A stretch of 18,612 nt of DNA from Cellvibrionales bacterium UBA5860 (GTDB lineage: Bacteria > Pseudomonadota > Gammaproteobacteria > Pseudomonadales > Porticoccaceae), in NCBI GenBank assembly GCA_002431545.1, contig DJFY01000095.1:1-18612 (forward strand), read 5' to 3'. The position numbers and the translations under genes are program-made. Below the pieces are notes generated by a model. It saw only the letters and a program-made list of their open reading frames with translations. It was not told the DNA's origin and ran no database searches. Of the stretch, positions 15,153 to 18,612 are shown piece after piece (position 1 is the stretch's first letter; each line of letters starts with the position of its first letter).

Positions 15153-16049
15153 CTACTGACGCGATAAACCGTAAACGTAAGCCGTCAGGAACCGGATCTT
15201 GCCCGCATGCAGCATTTCACCTTGCGCCGGCATAACACCCTGACGACCGCTGCGGATAGAGGCCTTGATAAGTTCCGGCGAGCGCCCGTAAAGCCACACC
15301 GCGTCACTCAGATCGGGGGCACCGAGAGCCTGATTGCCACCACCATCTACGCCGTGGCACGCGGCGCAATATGTGGCATAGACTTTTTCTCCGGCAGCCG
15401 CTTCACCGGCGACGTGGTCGCGTCCGCTCAGCTTGAACAGATATTCCGTGACCTGATTGATTTGCCCGTCATCGATAATGCCGGACCAGGCGGGCATGGC
15501 GCCCCGGCGCCCGTTCCGAATTGAAGTCTCTATGGCCTCGGGACTACCCCCATAGAGCCAGTCCTTGTCGGTCAGGTCGGGGAATCCATAGGCACCGCCA
15601 CCGTCACTACCGTGGCAAACCGCACAGTTGTTACCGAACAGGCGAGCGCCAATTTTTACAGCCTCCGGGTGTAAGGAAAGCTCTTCGATAGTCAGGTCCT
15701 CAAAGCGCGCTGCCAGTTGCGCGAAGCGCTGGTCGGCCTCCGCCTCCTGCTGCTGCCACTGACCGGTGGAAGTCCATCCCAAAAATCCCGGGAAATTACC
15801 CAGTCCCGGATAAAGCAACACATAGATCACACTGAAGACAACGGTGATGACAAACATATTGAACCACCAGGCCGGTAAGGGATTATCGTATTCCTCGATA
15901 CCATCCGATACATGCCCGGTCTTGCGCGGCTCGTCGTCTTTGAGCGGCTCGTCCAGTTCGATCCTGCGGTTGGCAAACAGCACCCAGCAAACGCCTACCA
16001 CCGTGATCGCAAAAATCGCGATAACCCAGATACTCCAGAAGCTGCTCAT
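15153..16049 (-). CDS. ccoP: Cytochrome cbb3 oxidase diheme subunit CcoP
   Basis: A 298-residue diheme c-type cytochrome that passes electrons from soluble cytochrome c to CcoO. Two N-terminal membrane helices (about 5-26 and 60-80) flank a charged loop, followed by a periplasmic part. The heme sites are Cys142-x-x-Cys145-His146 and Cys228-x-x-Cys231-His232. Probable axial methionines are Met185 (GAMPAW) and Met273 (GVMPAQ). The two heme domains resemble each other (both have WLYG and SIRNG/SIRSG stretches), as expected for the family's internal duplication. The ATG at 16047-16049 lies three bases after the ccoQ stop. No third heme motif is present. Confidence 0.97.
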   Translation of the reverse strand: MSSFWSIWVIAIFAITVVGVCWVLFANRRIELDEPLKDDEPRKTGHVSDGIEEYDNPLPAWWFNMFVITVVFSVIYVLLYPGLGNFPGFLGWTSTGQWQQQEAEADQRFAQLAARFEDLTIEELSLHPEAVKIGARLFGNNCAVCHGSDGGGAYGFPDLTDKDWLYGGSPEAIETSIRNGRRGAMPAWSGIIDDGQINQVTEYLFKLSGRDHVAGEAAAGEKVYATYCAACHGVDGGGNQALGAPDLSDAVWLYGRSPELIKASIRSGRQGVMPAQGEMLHAGKIRFLTAYVYGLSRQ

Positions 16050-16052
16050 GCC

Positions 16053-16250
16053 CTACTCCGCTTTCTCCGCTTTACTTGGGGCCACCGGATTGTCGTCGCC
16101 GGCACCCGACCGCAGGTCATCGGCAAAAGGCAGCTGCGCGGCATCGTCGAAGCGACGCCGGTTACCTGCACTGTAAGCCCACAGGCAGACGGATATAAAC
16201 GCCACCATGGCCAGCGCGGTACCAATACCCTGCAGGGTGCCCAGATCCAC
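16053..16250 (-). CDS. ccoQ: Cytochrome cbb3 oxidase small subunit CcoQ
   Basis: A 65-residue single-helix membrane protein. The helix spans about residues 7-26 (QGIGTALAMVAFISVCLWAY) and is followed by a positively charged stretch (AGNRRRFDDAAQLPF) and an acidic tail, the usual CcoQ pattern. CcoQ stabilises the cbb3 complex and the association of CcoP. The start is GTG at 16248-16250, with AGAGGA six bases upstream. It lies 76 bases after ccoO, in a gap holding a nested hairpin, and ends three bases before ccoP. Confidence 0.93.
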   Translation of the reverse strand: MDLGTLQGIGTALAMVAFISVCLWAYSAGNRRRFDDAAQLPFADDLRSGAGDDNPVAPSKAEKAE

Positions 16251-16285
16251 GTGTTGTCCTCTTTTCGAATATGTTGCAGGTTAAA

Positions 16286-16317
16286 CCGGTAGGCGCGGTT
16301 TTGCGCCCGGCGACCGG
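16286..16317 (-). repeat. Nested intercistronic hairpin between ccoO and ccoQ
   Basis: GGCGC (16292-16296) pairs with GCGCC (16303-16307) around a six-base loop. An outer CCGGT (16286-16290) pairs with ACCGG (16313-16317), with a small asymmetric internal bulge. No T-run follows on the minus strand, so it is not a clear terminator. Such a hairpin between ccoO and ccoQ could affect mRNA stability or the expression ratio of the subunits, but this is inference. Confidence 0.45.
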
Positions 16318-16326
16318 CCACTGTCG

Positions 16327-16941
16327 CTAGCGCTTCTGTTTCAGCAAAGTGCCCAACTGCTGTAGATAGGCGACCAGCGCATCGACCTCCTTGACATCGC
16401 CCTTGGCAAAAACGTCTGCAGCCCCGGCGATGTCTTGATCCGTATAAGGGACACCGACCTTGCGCAAAGCCGTCATCTTGGCCGCGGTGTCCTCACCGCT
16501 GACGATGTTGTAAAACAACCAGGGAAAGGCCGGCATATTGGAGCGGGGGACCACGTCTCTCGGGTTGTAGAGGTGCGCCCGATGCCACTCATCGCTGTAG
16601 CGTTGCCCCACCCTGGCCAGGTCCGGTCCGGTGCGTTTCGATCCCCACAAAAACGGGTGCTCGTATACCTGTTCACCGGCGACGGTATAGTGGCCATAGC
16701 GTTCGGTTTCGGCGCGAAACGGGCGCACCATCTGCGTGTGACACACGTGACAGCCTTCGCGTATGTAGATGTCGCGCCCCTCCAGCTCTAATGCCGGCAG
16801 CGGCTTCAGACCCGAGATCGGCGTCGTCGTGGATTGGGTAAAAAACAGCGGAATAATTTGCGCCAGCCCACCAAAACTCAGCGCCACGAGCGTGAGCAGC
16901 ACCATCAGTCCGATATTTTTCTCAACGACTTCATGCTTCAT
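16327..16941 (-). CDS. ccoO: Cytochrome cbb3 oxidase monoheme subunit CcoO
   Basis: A 204-residue membrane-anchored c-type cytochrome. One helix (about 10-33) is followed by a periplasmic heme domain with Cys64-x-x-Cys67-His68 (EGCHVCHTQMVRPF) and the probable axial Met136 in SNMPAFPWL. It relays electrons from CcoP to the heme b of CcoN. The start is ATG at 16939-16941, four bases after the ccoN stop; it begins MKHEVVEKNIG, as in CcoO homologues. A longer reading from 16998 overlaps ccoN and adds an unlike, arginine-rich leader, so it is rejected. Translational coupling with ccoN is likely. Confidence 0.96.
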   Translation of the reverse strand: MKHEVVEKNIGLMVLLTLVALSFGGLAQIIPLFFTQSTTTPISGLKPLPALELEGRDIYIREGCHVCHTQMVRPFRAETERYGHYTVAGEQVYEHPFLWGSKRTGPDLARVGQRYSDEWHRAHLYNPRDVVPRSNMPAFPWLFYNIVSGEDTAAKMTALRKVGVPYTDQDIAGAADVFAKGDVKEVDALVAYLQQLGTLLKQKR

Positions 16942-16945
16942 GGCG

Positions 16946-18385
16946 CTATCGCTCTGCTGCCGCGACTTTTGGCGCCCGCGCCGGCACATCGCCGACACAG
17001 GTCCGCCAGACGTTAAAGGCCATGACGATCATGCCCAGGAAAAACAGGCCGCCGCCCAGCAACCGCACGTAGTAACCGGGCATACTGGCCTCGATGGATT
17101 CAGCGAAGGTATAGGTCAGCGTGCCGTCGGCATTGAAGGCCCGCCACATCAAACCCTGGGCAATACCGTTGACCCACATGGAAGCGATATACAGGACTGT
17201 GCCCATGGTCGCCAGCCAAAAATGTGCATTTATCAACTTGATGCTGTACATCTTGGGTTTGTCATACAAAATCGGAATCAGGTGATACAGACTGCCGATG
17301 GAAATCATCGCCACCCAGCCCAACGCGCCCGAATGAACATGGCCGATGGTCCAGTCCGTCGCGTGAGACAAGGCGTTCACGGTTTTGATCGACATCATTG
17401 GCCCTTCGAAAGTGGACATGCCGTAAAAAGACAGCGACACCACCAGAAAACGCAGAGTCGGATCGGTGCGTAGCTTTTCCCAGGCGCCAGACAGGGTCAT
17501 GATGCCGTTGATCATGCCGCCCCAGGATGGGGCCAGCAAAATGAGCGACATCACCATGCCCAGACTCTGGGCCCAGTCCGGCAGTGCCGAATAATGCAGA
17601 TGATGTGGGCCGGCCCAGATATACACCGCCACCAGTGCCCAGAAGTGCACAATGGACAAGCGATACGAATACACCGGGCGCTCGGCCTGTTTCGGCACAA
17701 AGTAATACATCATGCCCAGAAAACCCGCAGTGAGAAAAAACCCCACGGCGTTATGCCCGTACCACCATTGCACCATGGCATCGATAGTGCCCGCATAAAC
17801 CGAGTAGGACTTGAACCAACTGACGGGAACCGCAGCACTGTTAACCACGTGCAACATCGCTACCGCAAGAATAAACGCCCCAAAGAACCAGTTGGCGACA
17901 TATATATGCTGGGGTTTACGCTGGGCAATGGTGCCAAAAAATACGACGGCGTAACTCAGCCATACCAGGGTAATCAGAATATCGATAGGCCACTCCAGCT
18001 CAGCGTACTCCTTGCTGGTCGTCAGCCCCAGAGGCAGGGTGATGGCGGCGGCAACAATCACCACCTGCCAGCCCCAGAAAGTAAATGCCGCCAGACCCGG
18101 CGCAAACAGCGCCGTCTGACAGGTACGTTGCACAATATAGTATGACGTGGAGAACAGCGCACAGCCGCCAAAAGCAAAAATTACCGCGTTGGTGTGAAGT
18201 GGCCTGAGCCGGCCGAAATGCAACCAGGGAATATCGAGCGTCATCTCCGGCCACACCAGCTGGGCGGCAAGAACAACCCCCACCAGCATACCGACGATGC
18301 CCCAGACGACAGTCATAATGGCGAACTGTTTCACCACCCTCAGGTTGTAAGACGCACTTACAGAGGGTGCTGATACTTCGCGCAT
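16946..18385 (-). CDS. ccoN: Cytochrome cbb3 oxidase catalytic subunit CcoN
   Basis: A 479-residue heme-copper oxidase subunit I of the C family, which reduces oxygen to water and pumps protons at low oxygen tension. Expected ligands are all present: His64 (RPLHTNAVIF) and His351 for low-spin heme b, His349 for heme b3 (HVHSGALGW), and His211, His261 and His262 for CuB. Tyr255 (VAVYIWAGPHHLHY) is the residue that forms the covalent His-Tyr link in C-family oxidases. Glu327 in STFEGPM is also conserved. Positions are offset by four from Pseudomonas stutzeri CcoN numbering. The start is ATG at 18383-18385, with AAGGA seven bases upstream. It is first in the operon, with an FNR-type box about 100 bases upstream. 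Confidence 0.97.
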   Translation of the reverse strand: MREVSAPSVSASYNLRVVKQFAIMTVVWGIVGMLVGVVLAAQLVWPEMTLDIPWLHFGRLRPLHTNAVIFAFGGCALFSTSYYIVQRTCQTALFAPGLAAFTFWGWQVVIVAAAITLPLGLTTSKEYAELEWPIDILITLVWLSYAVVFFGTIAQRKPQHIYVANWFFGAFILAVAMLHVVNSAAVPVSWFKSYSVYAGTIDAMVQWWYGHNAVGFFLTAGFLGMMYYFVPKQAERPVYSYRLSIVHFWALVAVYIWAGPHHLHYSALPDWAQSLGMVMSLILLAPSWGGMINGIMTLSGAWEKLRTDPTLRFLVVSLSFYGMSTFEGPMMSIKTVNALSHATDWTIGHVHSGALGWVAMISIGSLYHLIPILYDKPKMYSIKLINAHFWLATMGTVLYIASMWVNGIAQGLMWRAFNADGTLTYTFAESIEASMPGYYVRLLGGGLFFLGMIVMAFNVWRTCVGDVPARAPKVAAAER

Positions 18386-18480
18386 GCTGTGTTCCTTATG
18401 GTGAAGGACGAATGGGGCTTAGCGTTGCGCCGCCATTATCGGCGAACAGCCACTAAATGTGGCAAATAAGTACCTATGAA

Positions 18481-18494
18481 ATGATTTATATCAA
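18481..18494 (-). promoter_or_regulatory. Near-consensus FNR/Anr box upstream of ccoN
   Basis: The plus strand reads ATGATTTATATCAA. The minus strand is TTGAT-ATAA-ATCAT, matching nine of ten conserved FNR/Anr positions. Its centre is about 102 bp upstream of the ccoN start. With the usual -41.5 placement, transcription would start near 18446. The hexamer expected there is a poor -10 match, and the true start is not clear. cbb3 operons are commonly induced by FNR/Anr at low oxygen. Confidence 0.65.
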
Positions 18495-18612
18495 AAAGCA
18501 CCGGGAAAATAAGCGGCAAGGGTATTTCGGCATGAGATATTGCCCGGTTTCCTGTCAACGTGGTAAGCAAAGGAACCGTGCACCAACCCGAAGCGGACAG
18601 CACCGCACACGG
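18495..18612. other. Upstream region of ccoN; possible start of a divergent gene
   Basis: This stretch runs from the FNR-type box to the window edge and has no confirmed gene. On the plus strand a GTG at 18578-18580 is preceded three bases upstream by AAAGGA and stays open to the edge for about 11 codons, reading HQPEADSTAH after the start. An ATG at 18532-18534 opens another frame to the edge with an arginine-rich reading and no ribosome site. Either could be the beginning of a divergent gene, but too little is visible to identify one. Confidence 0.25.

Noticed and set aside
16942..16998. Longer CcoO N-terminus starting inside ccoN.
   Set aside because: The extra residues are arginine-rich and unlike CcoO. 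The ATG at 16941, right after the ccoN stop, gives the normal family start.
16769..17473. A 234-codon plus-strand open frame opposite ccoO and ccoN.
   Set aside because: It overlaps two fully conserved oxidase genes and has no family pattern.
18449..18463. GCCAC/GTGGC inverted repeat in the ccoN leader as an operator.
   Set aside because: Five-base arms are expected by chance in a GC-rich region, and nothing else supports a binding site.

Overview
The window looks like part of the chromosome of a high-GC gammaproteobacterium with an aerobic to microaerobic respiratory lifestyle. Evidence for this is the full ccoNOQP-ccoGHIS order, the FNR/Anr-type boxes, the comEC competence gene and a set of fatty-acid/CoA-type enzymes like those of marine oligotrophic Gammaproteobacteria. 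The exact lineage cannot be fixed from sequence reading alone. No rRNA, tRNA, CRISPR array, insertion sequence or phage gene was seen.

Left part (1-5517). A ComEC/Rec2 DNA-uptake channel gene runs off the left edge on the minus strand. Divergent from it are a small flavodoxin-like gene and a patatin-like phospholipase on the plus strand. These converge on three minus-strand genes: a free-standing M41-type (FtsH-protease-like) zinc peptidase and two SDR oxidoreductases.

Middle part (5613-8822, plus strand). A double hotdog-fold protein, a crotonase-family enzyme, a zinc-less medium-chain dehydrogenase/reductase and a SnoaL-like small protein lie in series. With the two SDRs and the patatin they form an acyl-CoA or lipid-flavoured neighbourhood whose substrate is not evident. 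The crotonase lacks one of the two catalytic glutamates of true enoyl-CoA hydratases. Both SDRs lack the tetrad asparagine.

Right part (8863-18612, minus strand). This is a cytochrome cbb3 oxidase locus read from right to left. ccoN, ccoO, ccoQ and ccoP encode the oxidase. ccoG, ccoH, ccoI and ccoS encode its copper and assembly machinery. A TauE/SafE-like membrane protein and a Yip1-family membrane protein follow. A near-consensus FNR/Anr box lies about 100 bp upstream of ccoN. A perfect FNR/Anr palindrome lies between the SafE-like gene and the Yip1 gene, suggesting the Yip1 gene joins the oxygen-responsive regulon.

No wholly new system could be shown. The best leads are the FNR box at the uncharacterised Yip1 gene, the active-site departures in the crotonase and SDRs, and the AAA-less M41 peptidase.
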